Assembly: GCF_003269035.1 (NCBI RefSeq)
Contig: NZ_QLTK01000013.1
Span: 62,001 to 126,000 of the forward strand
Source of the DNA: Paraburkholderia bryophila
GTDB lineage: Bacteria; Pseudomonadota; Gammaproteobacteria; Burkholderiales; Burkholderiaceae
Direction of reading: 5' to 3'
DNA length: 64,000 nucleotides
Numbering within the stretch: the stretch's first letter is position 1; each line of letters opens with the position of its first letter. Positions 21,678 to 29,728 of the stretch are shown piece after piece. Made by a program: the position numbers and the translations under genes. Below the pieces are notes generated by a model, which made no database searches, was not told where the DNA came from, and worked only from the letters and a program-made list of their open reading frames with translations.

Positions 21678-22804
21678 GCCGTTCCGCGCAACCCGATTTC
21701 GCTGTTCTCGGCGGCGGCCTGTGCGGCCGGCTGGTCGCGTGGCGCCTTGCCGGTCAGGGGCATCGCGTGGCGCTGTATGAACGTGGCGACGCCGCCGGTT
21801 CGCAGGCGGCCGCATGGGTCGCTGCCGCGATGCTGGCGCCGCTCGCCGAAGCCGCCAGCGCCGAGTTGCTGATTACCCGTCTCGGCGCGAGTTCGCTCGA
21901 TACGTGGCCGCAAGTGCTGGCCGAGTTGCCCGAGCCGGTGTTCTTTCAGCGCAATGGCACCCTGGTGGTCTGGCATCATGCCGACCGCACCGAAGCGCCG
22001 CTGTTCGAACGCCGGGTGCGCTCCAATGCACCGGCCGATTTGCTGGACGGCGGCTTCGTCACGCTGGCCGGCGCGCAGCTCGGCGCCGCCGAACCCGCGT
22101 TGGCCGGGCGCTTCAATCAGGGCTGGCTGCTGCCGCGCGAAGGTCAACTGGACAACCGCCAGGTGTTGGCCGCGCTGGCTGCGGGCCTCGCCCTGCGCGG
22201 TGTCGAAACGCACTGGAACACGCCGGTCGACGATCATTCGCTGCCGTCCGCGCGTATTACGATCGACTGCCGCGGGCTCGGCGCGAAGGCGGTGTTGCCC
22301 ACGCTGCGCGGCATTCGCGGCGAAGTCGCGCGGGTGCACGCGCCCGGTATCAAACTGACGCGTCCGGTGCGCTTGCTGCATCCGCGTTACCCGCTGTATA
22401 TCGCGCCGAAGCAGGACGATCTCTACGTGATCGGCGCCACCGAAGTCGAAGGTGAGGACATGTCGCCGGTCAGCGTGCGCTCCGCGCTCGAACTGCTGAG
22501 CGCGGCGTTTTCCGTGCATCCCGGCTTCGGCGAGGCTCGTATCCTCGAACTGAATTCGCAGTGCCGCCCGACGTTGCCGGACCACCGTCCGGCTTTGCTG
22601 TGGGATGGCGCGCAGACGCTGCGCGTGAACGGCCTGTACCGGCACGGCTACATGATCGTGCCCGAAGTCGCCGACGAAGCCGTGCGCTTCGCCGCGGCGC
22701 TGCTCGACGGCCGGATCGGCGACGCCGATGGGTTCGCCGACTGGCAACGCGACGCGCGCTGGAGCGAGCTGTTCCAGCTGGATTCCACGCGGGAGCCGGC
22801 ATGA
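21674..22804 (+). CDS. thiO: Glycine oxidase ThiO (FAD-dependent)
   Basis: ThiO oxidises glycine to the imine used to build the thiazole ring of thiamine. The 376-residue product begins with the FAD-binding motif VLGGGLCGRLVAWRLAGQGHRVALYER, then has AAWVAAAMLAPLAEA, matching the ThiO/DAO-like family. The C-terminal region includes LNSQCRPTLPDHRPAL and NGLYRHGYMIVPEVAD, which contact FAD. It is the first enzyme gene behind the riboswitch, with thiS, thiG and thiE downstream. Confidence 0.93.
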   Translation: MSRSAQPDFAVLGGGLCGRLVAWRLAGQGHRVALYERGDAAGSQAAAWVAAAMLAPLAEAASAELLITRLGASSLDTWPQVLAELPEPVFFQRNGTLVVWHHADRTEAPLFERRVRSNAPADLLDGGFVTLAGAQLGAAEPALAGRFNQGWLLPREGQLDNRQVLAALAAGLALRGVETHWNTPVDDHSLPSARITIDCRGLGAKAVLPTLRGIRGEVARVHAPGIKLTRPVRLLHPRYPLYIAPKQDDLYVIGATEVEGEDMSPVSVRSALELLSAAFSVHPGFGEARILELNSQCRPTLPDHRPALLWDGAQTLRVNGLYRHGYMIVPEVADEAVRFAAALLDGRIGDADGFADWQRDARWSELFQLDSTREPA

Positions 22805-22912
22805 GCGTTGCGCGTTTTGCCGTGTTCGGCCTTGTGGCTTGATGGGCCTCGACACGTTTTAACGCTGCACGCTCTGTTGCTCCCGCCTTCGATTGAACCG
22901 CATTCGAACACC

Positions 22913-23110
22913 ATGAACATTCATATCAATCAGAAGTCGTTGTCGTTGCCCGAGGGCGCGACGGTCGCCGACGCGCTGGTCGCGTTCGGCGCGCGCCCGC
23001 CGTTCGCGGTCGCGCTGAACGGCGATTTCGTGGCGCGTACCCAGCATGCGGCGCGCGCGCTGCAGCCGGGCGACAAGCTCGACGTCGTGCAACCCGTGGC
23101 CGGCGGTTAA
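22913..23110 (+). CDS. thiS: Sulfur carrier protein ThiS
   Basis: The 65-residue ubiquitin-like product ends in the required Gly-Gly (QPVAGG), whose C-terminus is adenylated and thiocarboxylated to donate sulfur to the thiazole. The ATG at 22913 gives the standard ThiS N-terminus (MNIHINQKSLSLPEGATVADAL); the frame is open further upstream but has no better start. It lies 108 bases after thiO, a gap that contains a 13-codon mini-ORF overlapping the thiO stop. Confidence 0.95.
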   Translation: MNIHINQKSLSLPEGATVADALVAFGARPPFAVALNGDFVARTQHAARALQPGDKLDVVQPVAGG

Positions 23111-23116
23111 GTCTGC

Positions 23117-23156
23117 CGCGTACCACCGCGTACCACCGCGTACCACCACGTACCGC
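23117..23156 (+). repeat. Short 10-bp tandem repeat
   Basis: The unit CGCGTACCAC is present in three exact copies plus a fourth with changes (CACGTACCGC), filling the thiS-thiG gap. It contains no gene and could vary in copy number between strains. Confidence 0.85.
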
Positions 23157-23188
23157 TACCTCGCCACGACCTGCCGGAGACAAGCACA

Positions 23189-24010
23189 ATGCCCACCACT
23201 TCCCCTCAAACCGCCGACGCGCTCACGCTCTACGGCGAGACCTTCGCAAGCCGTGTACTGCTCGGCACCTCACGCTATCCGTCGCTGCAATCGCTGTCCG
23301 ATTCGATCGACGCCGCGCGTCCCGGCATGGTGACCGTCGCGCTGCGCCGGCAGATGAACGAAGGCGGCGCCGAAGCCGGCTTCTTCGATCTGCTCAAGCG
23401 CCACGGTGTGCCGCTGCTGCCGAACACGGCCGGCTGCCTGACCGTCGGCGAGGCGGTCACGACCGCGCACATGGCGCGCGAAATTTTTGAAACCGACTGG
23501 ATCAAGCTCGAACTGATCGGTGACGACTACACGCTGCAGCCCGATCCGGTCGGGCTGATCGAGGCGGCCGCGCAACTCGTCAAAGACGGCTTCAAGGTGC
23601 TGCCGTACTGCACCGAAGATCTGGTGATCGGTCGCCGTTTGCTGGATGCCGGCTGTGAAGCGCTGATGCCGTGGGGCGCGCCGATCGGCACCGGCAAGGG
23701 CGTGATCAATCCGTACGGCTTGCGGGTGTTGCGCGAGCGGCTGCCGGACGTGCCGCTGATCGTCGACGCCGGGCTCGGTGTGCCGTCGCACGCGGCGCAA
23801 GTGATGGAATGGGGTTTCGACGGCGTGTTGCTGAACACGGCCGTCTCGCAAGCCACGCATCCCGATGCGATGGCGCGCGCCTTCGCGCTGGGCGTCGAGG
23901 CAGGCCGCCAGGCCTTTCTGGCTGGTCCGATGGCCGAGCGCGAAAGCGCGCACGCAAGCACGCCGGTGGTCGGCATGCCGTTCTGGCATCAGGATGAGGG
24001 CGGCGCATGA
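23189..24010 (+). CDS. thiG: Thiazole synthase ThiG
   Basis: ThiG joins deoxyxylulose phosphate, the ThiO-derived imine and sulfur from ThiS-COSH into the thiazole phosphate. The TIM-barrel product (273 residues) has the Schiff-base lysine K106 in DWIKLELIGDD, the PNTAGCLTVGEAV stretch, MPWGAPIGTGKG and the phosphate-binding VDAGLGVPSHA and LLNTAVSQA. Its end overlaps the thiE start by four bases (ATGA). Confidence 0.97.
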   Translation: MPTTSPQTADALTLYGETFASRVLLGTSRYPSLQSLSDSIDAARPGMVTVALRRQMNEGGAEAGFFDLLKRHGVPLLPNTAGCLTVGEAVTTAHMAREIFETDWIKLELIGDDYTLQPDPVGLIEAAAQLVKDGFKVLPYCTEDLVIGRRLLDAGCEALMPWGAPIGTGKGVINPYGLRVLRERLPDVPLIVDAGLGVPSHAAQVMEWGFDGVLLNTAVSQATHPDAMARAFALGVEAGRQAFLAGPMAERESAHASTPVVGMPFWHQDEGGA

Positions 24011-25110
24011 CGCAGACTTTGGCCTTGGCGGGCCGCGATCTCTTCTGGCCGCCCGCCGACGAACTCACCGAAGCCGCCGAGCGGATTCGCGCCCGCCTCG
24101 GCGACTGGCCGCCGAGCCACGCGCCGTGGCGCATCTGCCTGACCGCGCCGGACGAGCCGAACGGCGGCGATCTGATCGTGATCGCCGACGCCCAGCAGCA
24201 CGGCGAGCAGGTGGCGCGCTGGCAGGTGCGGAGCGCCGGTGTAATCGAGGCCGCGCAGAACCGGGCGGTGCTGCATCTGGGCGGCGAAACCTACCGTCTG
24301 GAAGGCCATCTGGCGGAAGACTGGGTCGCCGCACTGGCCGCGTTTCTGGATTGCGGTTTCGATCCGCACGACGCGCTGGTGCTGGCGCTCGCCTGGCGTG
24401 ACGGCGACGAAACCCGCGCCGACGACGCCTTTCCGTCCGATCTCGGCCATTTCCCGCGCCTCGCCGGCTTGCCGGACGCGCCGGAGCCGGCCTTTCCGTC
24501 GTGCCCGCCGCGGCTCGGGCTGTATCCGGTGCTGCCGAGCGGGGAGTGGGTCGAGCGGGTTGCCGGCTTCGGCGTGAAGACAATCCAGTTGCGCCACAAA
24601 TCGGCCGAACCCGCCGACGAACTGAAGCGCGAGATCGCGCTGAGCGTGGCGGCCGGTCGTCGGCACGACGCCCAGGTGTTCATCAACGACCACTGGCAAG
24701 CCGCGCTCGACGCGGGCGCTTATGGTGTCCACCTCGGCCAGGAAGACGTGCATACCGCCGATCTGGCGGCGCTCGCCGCCGGCGGCATTCGCCTCGGCCT
24801 GTCCACGCACGGTTTCTACGAGATTCTGAGAGCGCTGCATTTCCGCCCCAGCTACATCGCGGTGGGTGCGGTGTTTGCGACCACCACCAAGGCCATACCG
24901 ACCGCGCCGCAGGGACTCAAACGTCTGGCGCGCTATGTGCGCCTGCTCGACGGCGTCGTGCCGCTGGTGGCGATCGGCGGTATCGACCTGCAGGTGTTGC
25001 CGGACGTACTGGCGACCGGTGTGGGCGGCGCGGCCGTGGTGCGCGCGGTGACGGAATCGGCTGATTTGGCCGCCGCCGTTTCTGCACTGCAACACGCGTT
25101 TACGCAATAA
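24007..25110 (+). CDS. thiE: Thiamine-phosphate synthase ThiE with N-terminal ThiD-like remnant domain
   Basis: ThiE couples the pyrimidine and thiazole moieties to give thiamine phosphate. The C-terminal half (about residues 168-367) is a normal ThiE barrel: GLYPVLPSGEWVERV, KTIQLRHK, VFINDHW, GVHLGQEDV, GLSTHGFYEI, YIAVGAVFATTTK and VAIGGIDLQ. The first 160 or so residues are extra. Their end (WVAALAAFLDCGFDPHDALVLALAWRDG) looks like the C-terminal helix region of HMP-phosphate kinase ThiD, without its nucleotide-binding glycine loop, so this part is probably a degenerate kinase domain. Coupled to thiG by an ATGA overlap. Confidence 0.93.
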   Translation: MTQTLALAGRDLFWPPADELTEAAERIRARLGDWPPSHAPWRICLTAPDEPNGGDLIVIADAQQHGEQVARWQVRSAGVIEAAQNRAVLHLGGETYRLEGHLAEDWVAALAAFLDCGFDPHDALVLALAWRDGDETRADDAFPSDLGHFPRLAGLPDAPEPAFPSCPPRLGLYPVLPSGEWVERVAGFGVKTIQLRHKSAEPADELKREIALSVAAGRRHDAQVFINDHWQAALDAGAYGVHLGQEDVHTADLAALAAGGIRLGLSTHGFYEILRALHFRPSYIAVGAVFATTTKAIPTAPQGLKRLARYVRLLDGVVPLVAIGGIDLQVLPDVLATGVGGAAVVRAVTESADLAAAVSALQHAFTQ

Positions 25111-25166
25111 TCGTCAGGCTTGGTAAAGGGACAGGGCACCTCACGGCAACTTTTGCATGATGGCCC

Positions 25167-25172
25167 TATAAT
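25167..25172 (+). promoter_or_regulatory. Candidate -10 box for the mla operon
   Basis: A perfect TATAAT lies 38 bases before the mlaF start, in the context GGCCCTATAATTCGGCC. No good -35 hexamer is seen at the right distance, so this is a half-supported promoter. Confidence 0.4.
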
Positions 25173-25210
25173 TCGGCCTTCCGTTTCCGTGTAAAAGGAC
25201 TGTCAGTTTC

Positions 25211-26032
25211 GTGTCTTCCTCCCCCGAGACCTTACTCGAGCTGCGCGACGTCGACTTCGGTTATGGCGACCGGCTCGTTCTGTCGAACCTGAACCTGCGC
25301 TTCAAGCGCGGCCAGGTGGTGGCCGTCATGGGCGGCTCGGGGTGCGGCAAGACCACGGTGCTGCGTCTGATCGGCGGTCTGGTGCGCGCGCAGCGCGGCC
25401 AGATCCTGTTCCAGGACCAGGACGTCGGCCAGCAAACCCGCGACGGCCTGTACGCGCTGCGCCGCAAGATGGGCATGCTGTTCCAGTTCGGCGCGCTGTT
25501 CACCGACATGTCCGTGTTCGACAACGTGGCCTTCGCGCTGCGCGAGCACACCGATCTCCCCGAAGACCTGCTGCGCGACCTCGTGCTGATGAAGCTCAAC
25601 GCGGTCGGGCTGCGCGGCGCGCGCGACCTGCTGCCCTCGGAGATTTCGGGCGGCATGGCGCGGCGGGTGGCGCTGGCGCGCGCCATCGCGCTCGACCCCG
25701 AACTGATGATGTACGACGAGCCGTTCGCCGGCCTCGATCCGATTTCGCTCGGCATCACCGCGAACCTGATTCGCGCGCTGAACCAGGCGCTGGGCGCGAC
25801 CTCGATCCTCGTCACGCACGACGTGCCGGAGTCGTTTGCGATTGCCGACTACGTGTATTTCCTCGCCAACGGCGGCGTGCACGCCGAAGGCACGCCCGCT
25901 GAGTTGCGCGCATCCACCGATCCGACGGTGCGCCAGTTCATCGACGGCGCGCCGGACGGCCCGTTCAAATTCCATTACCCCAGCAAGACGCCGCTCGCGG
26001 CGGACTTCGGCATCGGCGGAGGTCAGTCATGA
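25211..26032 (+). CDS. mlaF: Mla phospholipid transport ATPase MlaF
   Basis: MlaF powers the inner-membrane MlaFEDB complex that handles phospholipids for outer-membrane asymmetry. The 273-residue product begins with GTG; Walker A is GGSGCGKTT (41-49), the Q-loop is in LFQFGALFTDMSVFDNV, the signature is EISGGMARR, and Walker B is LMMYDEPFAGLDP. The C-terminal stretch after the ATPase core (GAPDGPFKFHYPS) is the family tail that contacts its partner subunit. It overlaps mlaE by four bases. Confidence 0.95.
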   Translation: MSSSPETLLELRDVDFGYGDRLVLSNLNLRFKRGQVVAVMGGSGCGKTTVLRLIGGLVRAQRGQILFQDQDVGQQTRDGLYALRRKMGMLFQFGALFTDMSVFDNVAFALREHTDLPEDLLRDLVLMKLNAVGLRGARDLLPSEISGGMARRVALARAIALDPELMMYDEPFAGLDPISLGITANLIRALNQALGATSILVTHDVPESFAIADYVYFLANGGVHAEGTPAELRASTDPTVRQFIDGAPDGPFKFHYPSKTPLAADFGIGGGQS

Positions 26033-26796
26033 TCAGTGCGATCGGCCGCTCGGTGATCGGCGGGCTCGGCACGGCCGGCTACGCCACGCGTTTCTTTATC
26101 CGGCTGGTGCTCGAATTTTTCCCGTTGCTGCGTCGTCCGCGTCTTGTCACGAAGCAGATCCACTTCGTAGGTAATTATTCGCTGGTGATCATCGCCGTGT
26201 CGGGGCTGTTCGTCGGCTTCGTGCTCGGCTTGCAGGGGTATTACACGCTCAACCGGTACGGCTCCGAGCAGGCGCTCGGGCTGCTGGTCGCGCTGTCGCT
26301 GGTGCGCGAACTCGGACCGGTGGTCACGGCGCTGCTGTTCGCTGGCCGCGCGGGCACGTCGCTCACGGCCGAGATCGGCCTGATGAAGGCGGGCGAGCAA
26401 CTCACCGCCATGGAAATGATGGCCGTCGACCCGGTCAAGGTCGTGGTGGCGCCGCGCCTGTGGGCCGGCATCATCGCCATGCCGGTGCTCGCGGCGATCT
26501 TCAGCGCGGTCGGTATTCTGGGCGGTTATGTGGTGGGTGTGTTGCTGATCGGCGTCGATTCCGGCGCGTTCTGGTCGCAAATGCAAGGCGGCGTCGATGT
26601 CTGGCGCGACGTTGGCGCCGGGGTCGTCAAGAGCGTGGTGTTCGGCCTCGCGGTGACCTTCGTCGCGCTGTATCAAGGCTATGAAGCCAAGGCGACGCCG
26701 GAAGGCGTATCGCGCGCCACGACCAAAACGGTCGTGTATGCGTCGCTGGCGGTACTCGGCCTCGACTTTCTGCTGACCGCACTGATGTTCAGCTAA
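26029..26796 (+). CDS. mlaE: Mla ABC permease MlaE
   Basis: The 255-residue product is the MlaE/YrbE permease, with about five to six hydrophobic segments. It has the diagnostic central region LVRELGPVVTALLFAGRAGTSLTAEIGLMKAGEQLTAMEMMAVDPV, including the E-I/LG coupling helix that contacts MlaF. Its ATG overlaps the mlaF stop. It works as a dimer in the complex with MlaF, MlaD and MlaB. Confidence 0.96.
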   Translation: MISAIGRSVIGGLGTAGYATRFFIRLVLEFFPLLRRPRLVTKQIHFVGNYSLVIIAVSGLFVGFVLGLQGYYTLNRYGSEQALGLLVALSLVRELGPVVTALLFAGRAGTSLTAEIGLMKAGEQLTAMEMMAVDPVKVVVAPRLWAGIIAMPVLAAIFSAVGILGGYVVGVLLIGVDSGAFWSQMQGGVDVWRDVGAGVVKSVVFGLAVTFVALYQGYEAKATPEGVSRATTKTVVYASLAVLGLDFLLTALMFS

Positions 26797-26888
26797 GACT
26801 GCGTTCGCACGTTTCCAGCCGGCGCCGCGTCATGGGGCGCGCGCGGCGGGCAGCGTTGACGGCGTGGCGGATTCACTTTGGGATGACG

Positions 26889-27452
26889 ATGAAAAAGACT
26901 GCTCTCGACTTCTGGGTCGGCCTGTTCGTGGTGTTGGGGTTCGTTGCGTTGCTGTTTCTCGCGCTGAAGGCCGGCAACATGAGCTCGTTGTCGTTTCAGG
27001 CAACGTACCCGGTCAAGCTCAAGTTCGACAATATCGGCGGACTGAAAGCCCGCGCGCCCGTGAAGAGCGCGGGCGTGACGGTCGGCCGGGTCGCGTCGAT
27101 CGGCTTCGACAGCAATGCGTACCAGGCTGTCGTCACGATCGATATCGACAAGCAATACCCGTTTCCGAAAGACACGTCGGCGAAGATTTTGACCTCGGGT
27201 CTGCTCGGCGAGCAGTACATCGGGCTCGAACCGGGCGGCGACAGCGAAATGCTTAAAGCGGGCGACACGATCTCGATGACGCAATCGGCCATCGTGCTCG
27301 AAAACCTCATCGGACAGTTTCTGTATAGCAAGGCCGCGGATTCGGGCGCGTCCAAGCCTGGCGCGTCGCCGGCCGCACCGGCGCCGGGGGTTTCGGCCGC
27401 GTCGGCCGCCCCGGCAGCGAGCCTGCCTGCGTCCGGCACCGCCGGCCAATAA
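26889..27452 (+). CDS. mlaD: Mla substrate-binding MCE protein MlaD
   Basis: MlaD forms the hexameric lipid-binding ring on the periplasmic face. The start is taken at MKKTALDFW because GGG stands six bases before it; an ATG two codons upstream (26883) is the alternative. The product has one TM helix (FWVGLFVVLGFVALLFLAL), the MCE domain with AGVTVGRVASIGF and TSGLLGEQYIGLEPGG, then a hydrophobic helix (AIVLENLIGQFLY) and an Ala/Pro-rich tail of about 40 residues. mlaA follows after 12 bases. Confidence 0.94.
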   Translation: MKKTALDFWVGLFVVLGFVALLFLALKAGNMSSLSFQATYPVKLKFDNIGGLKARAPVKSAGVTVGRVASIGFDSNAYQAVVTIDIDKQYPFPKDTSAKILTSGLLGEQYIGLEPGGDSEMLKAGDTISMTQSAIVLENLIGQFLYSKAADSGASKPGASPAAPAPGVSAASAAPAASLPASGTAGQ

Positions 27453-27464
27453 GGAGAATAAAAA

Positions 27465-28520
27465 ATGCAGACCTCACGTACCGAGGGCGTGCGCGCCTTC
27501 CAGTTCGGCAAGCTGGCGGTCGCGGCCATGCTGCTCGCCGGCTGTACCACGGTGCAGACGCCGACCAAGGGCGATCCGCTCGAAGGCCTCAATCGCACCA
27601 TCTTCACCGTCAACGACAAGCTCGACCAGTACGCGTTGAAGCCGGTTGCCAAGGGTTACGTGTTCATCACGCCGCAGCCGGTGCGTGACAGCGTGACGAA
27701 CTTCTTCTCGAACATCGGCGACGTCTACATCGCGGCGAACAACCTGCTGCAGTTGAAGATTACCGACGGTGTCGAAGACATCATGCGGATCGTGATCAAC
27801 ACGGTGTTCGGCGTGGGCGGCCTGTTCGACGTGGCGACGCTCGCGAAGCTGCCCAAGCACGACAACGACCTCGGCCTGACGCTCGGCCACTACGGCGTGC
27901 CGGCGGGTCCGTACCTCGTGCTGCCGCTGTTCGGACCGAGCACGGTGCGCGACGCGGTGGGCTCGATCGGCAATTACTATGTGAACCCGCTCAGCTACAT
28001 TCACCCGGACGGGTTGAGCTGGGCGTTGTACGGCATCAACGTGGTCAACACGCGCGCGAATCTGCTGAACGCGAGCGACGTGCTGGAAGGCGCCGCGCTC
28101 GACAAATATTCGTTCGTGCGTAACGCGTATCTGCAACGTCGTCAGTACCTGTTGTCGGACGGCAAGCAGTCCGCGTCGTTGCCGAACTACGGCGACGACG
28201 CACCGCTACCCAAATACGACGACGTCGACGGCGGCGCGGCCGCCGCACCGGCAGGCGCTTCGGGCACGCAGGGTGCTGCTGCGAAGCCGGCGGCGCCGCA
28301 GGCCGCTTCGGCGACGGGCGCGGCGGCGACGGGCGCGGCGGCGACGGGCGCGGCGGCGACGGGCGCGGCGGCGACGGGCGCGGCGGCCCCCGAGGCCGCC
28401 TCGGGCACCGCCGATACGCCGCCGCTGGACCTGAACGGCGGCCCGGAAACCACGCAGATCCCGGCCGGCCAGTTGGTCCCGCCGTCGCGTTTCAATTTCC
28501 CGTCATTCAAATTGCGCTGA
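27465..28520 (+). CDS. mlaA: Outer-membrane lipoprotein MlaA (VacJ)
   Basis: MlaA is an outer-membrane lipoprotein that removes misplaced phospholipids from the outer leaflet. The 351-residue product has a lipobox (AAMLLAGC, Cys at about 27), then the VacJ signature: DPLEGLNRTIFTVND, TPQPVRDSVTNFFSNIGD, NTVFGVGGLFDVA, DLGLTLGHYGVPAGPYLVLPLFGPSTVRD. The C-terminal 100 residues are an Ala-rich low-complexity tail built partly from a 15-bp tandem repeat. In E. coli mlaA is unlinked; here it is inside the mla operon, as in other beta-proteobacteria. Confidence 0.96.
   Translation: MQTSRTEGVRAFQFGKLAVAAMLLAGCTTVQTPTKGDPLEGLNRTIFTVNDKLDQYALKPVAKGYVFITPQPVRDSVTNFFSNIGDVYIAANNLLQLKITDGVEDIMRIVINTVFGVGGLFDVATLAKLPKHDNDLGLTLGHYGVPAGPYLVLPLFGPSTVRDAVGSIGNYYVNPLSYIHPDGLSWALYGINVVNTRANLLNASDVLEGAALDKYSFVRNAYLQRRQYLLSDGKQSASLPNYGDDAPLPKYDDVDGGAAAAPAGASGTQGAAAKPAAPQAASATGAAATGAAATGAAATGAAATGAAAPEAASGTADTPPLDLNGGPETTQIPAGQLVPPSRFNFPSFKLR
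28311..28385 (+). repeat. 15-bp tandem repeat, five copies, within mlaA
   Basis: The unit GCGACGGGCGCGGCG is repeated five times exactly and encodes ATGAA repeats in the MlaA tail. Because the unit is a multiple of three, copy-number change would keep the frame. Confidence 0.93.
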
Positions 28521-28634
28521 TCGTGCGGCCGTAACAGTTCGACACGACTCTCGCAGTTTGCGCGTGGATTGCCGCTGAACTCGCGTGTTAATGTCGGCTC
28601 AAACGGTTGCACTATTTATAAGGCAAGGCTCGAT

Positions 28635-29267
28635 ATGAAAAAATTCTTCCTCATTCCGTTGTTCGCTGCGTTGTTCTCGTTCGCCAGCGCCGGTGCATCG
28701 GCACAAACCGTGGACACCAATTCGCCAGACGGCATGATCAAGACGGTCACGCAGCAGGTGATCGACGCGGTACGCGCCGACAAGTCGATCCAGCAAGGCG
28801 ACATCTCGCACATCACCAAGCTGGTGAACGAAAAGATCCTGCCGTACACCGATTTCCATCGCACCACGCAACTGGCCATGGGCCGCAACTGGCGTACGGC
28901 TACGCCTGAGCAGCAGGCGCAGATCGTCGATCAGTTCAAGATGCTGCTGATCCGCACCTACTCGGGCGCGCTCGCGCAAGTGCGCGACCAGCAGATCCAG
29001 TACAAGCCGTTCCGCATGAGCCCGGACGACACCGACACGGTGGTGCGCTCGGTGGTGATGAACAATGGCTCGCCGATCGAACTCGACTACCGTTTGTACA
29101 AGACGCCGCAAGGCTGGCGCGTGTATGACATCAACGTGCTCGGCGCGTGGCTGATCCAGGCGTATCAGCAGCAGTTCAACGAGCAGATCCAGCAGAAGGG
29201 CGTGGACGGGCTGATCCAGTTCCTCACGCAGCGTAACCAGCAACTCGCCGCGGGCAAGCAGTCGTGA
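28635..29267 (+). CDS. mlaC: Periplasmic phospholipid shuttle MlaC
   Basis: MlaC carries phospholipid between MlaA at the outer membrane and MlaD at the inner membrane. The start ATG at 28635 gives a clean signal peptide (MKKFFLIPLFAALFSFASAGASA); the frame is open upstream but lacks a signal there. The mature protein has DFHRTTQLAMGRNWRTATPEQQAQIVDQFK and RVYDINVLGAWLIQAYQQQF, both typical of the MlaC/Ttg2D family. It overlaps mlaB by four bases. Confidence 0.96.
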   Translation: MKKFFLIPLFAALFSFASAGASAQTVDTNSPDGMIKTVTQQVIDAVRADKSIQQGDISHITKLVNEKILPYTDFHRTTQLAMGRNWRTATPEQQAQIVDQFKMLLIRTYSGALAQVRDQQIQYKPFRMSPDDTDTVVRSVVMNNGSPIELDYRLYKTPQGWRVYDINVLGAWLIQAYQQQFNEQIQQKGVDGLIQFLTQRNQQLAAGKQS

Positions 29268-29557
29268 GCGAAGTGCTGAGCCCCGTCGCGAACCGCTTCG
29301 ACTGCGGCGCGACCCTCACCCACGCGAGCGCGAAGGCCGCGCTTGCGGCGGGTTTGCAGCGTATCGCGGCTGGCGCGACCGGCGTGGATTGCGCGCCGCT
29401 CGCGCAGTTTGACTCGTCCGCGCTGGCTGTTTTGCTCGCATGGGAACGCGCGGCGCAAGCGCGCGGCACACCGTTCGAGATCGTCAATCTGCCGGCTGGT
29501 CTCGCCAGCCTCGCGCAAGCGTACGGCGTCGATACCCTGATATCGTCGCGACATTGA
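29264..29557 (+). CDS. mlaB: STAS-domain protein MlaB
   Basis: The 97-residue cytosolic STAS protein stabilises the MlaF ATPase. It begins with GTG overlapping the mlaC stop. Family features are AGATGVDCAPLAQFDSSALAVLLAWERAA, with the conserved D-S-S-A/T loop, and EIVNLPAGLASLAQAYGVDTLI. It closes the mlaFEDACB set. Confidence 0.93.
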   Translation: MSEVLSPVANRFDCGATLTHASAKAALAAGLQRIAAGATGVDCAPLAQFDSSALAVLLAWERAAQARGTPFEIVNLPAGLASLAQAYGVDTLISSRH

Positions 29558-29616
29558 CGCTCCTGTAGCGTCGCGGCCAATCCCCCTGGCCGTCATGGGG
29601 CTGCTAATTTTTGCCC

Positions 29617-29622
29617 TATAAT
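29617..29622 (+). promoter_or_regulatory. Candidate -10 box before the second ABC exporter
   Basis: TATAAT occurs 107 bases before the ABC ATPase start in the context GCCCTATAATCAACC, very like the box before mlaF. No clear -35 hexamer accompanies it. It would allow transcription separate from the mla genes. Confidence 0.35.
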
Positions 29623-29728
29623 CAACCGTTTTTTGGGGCAGATCCGGTGATCTTTACCGGCCCCAATTCCGTCCCCCCCAGCACTTTGCGCCCCCATTCA
29701 GGCGCCGCGACGCACGCGGCCCATAGTC

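Noticed and set aside
23101..23160. Short tandem repeats as a CRISPR array
   Set aside because: The 10-bp units are directly adjacent without spacers, and there are no cas genes.
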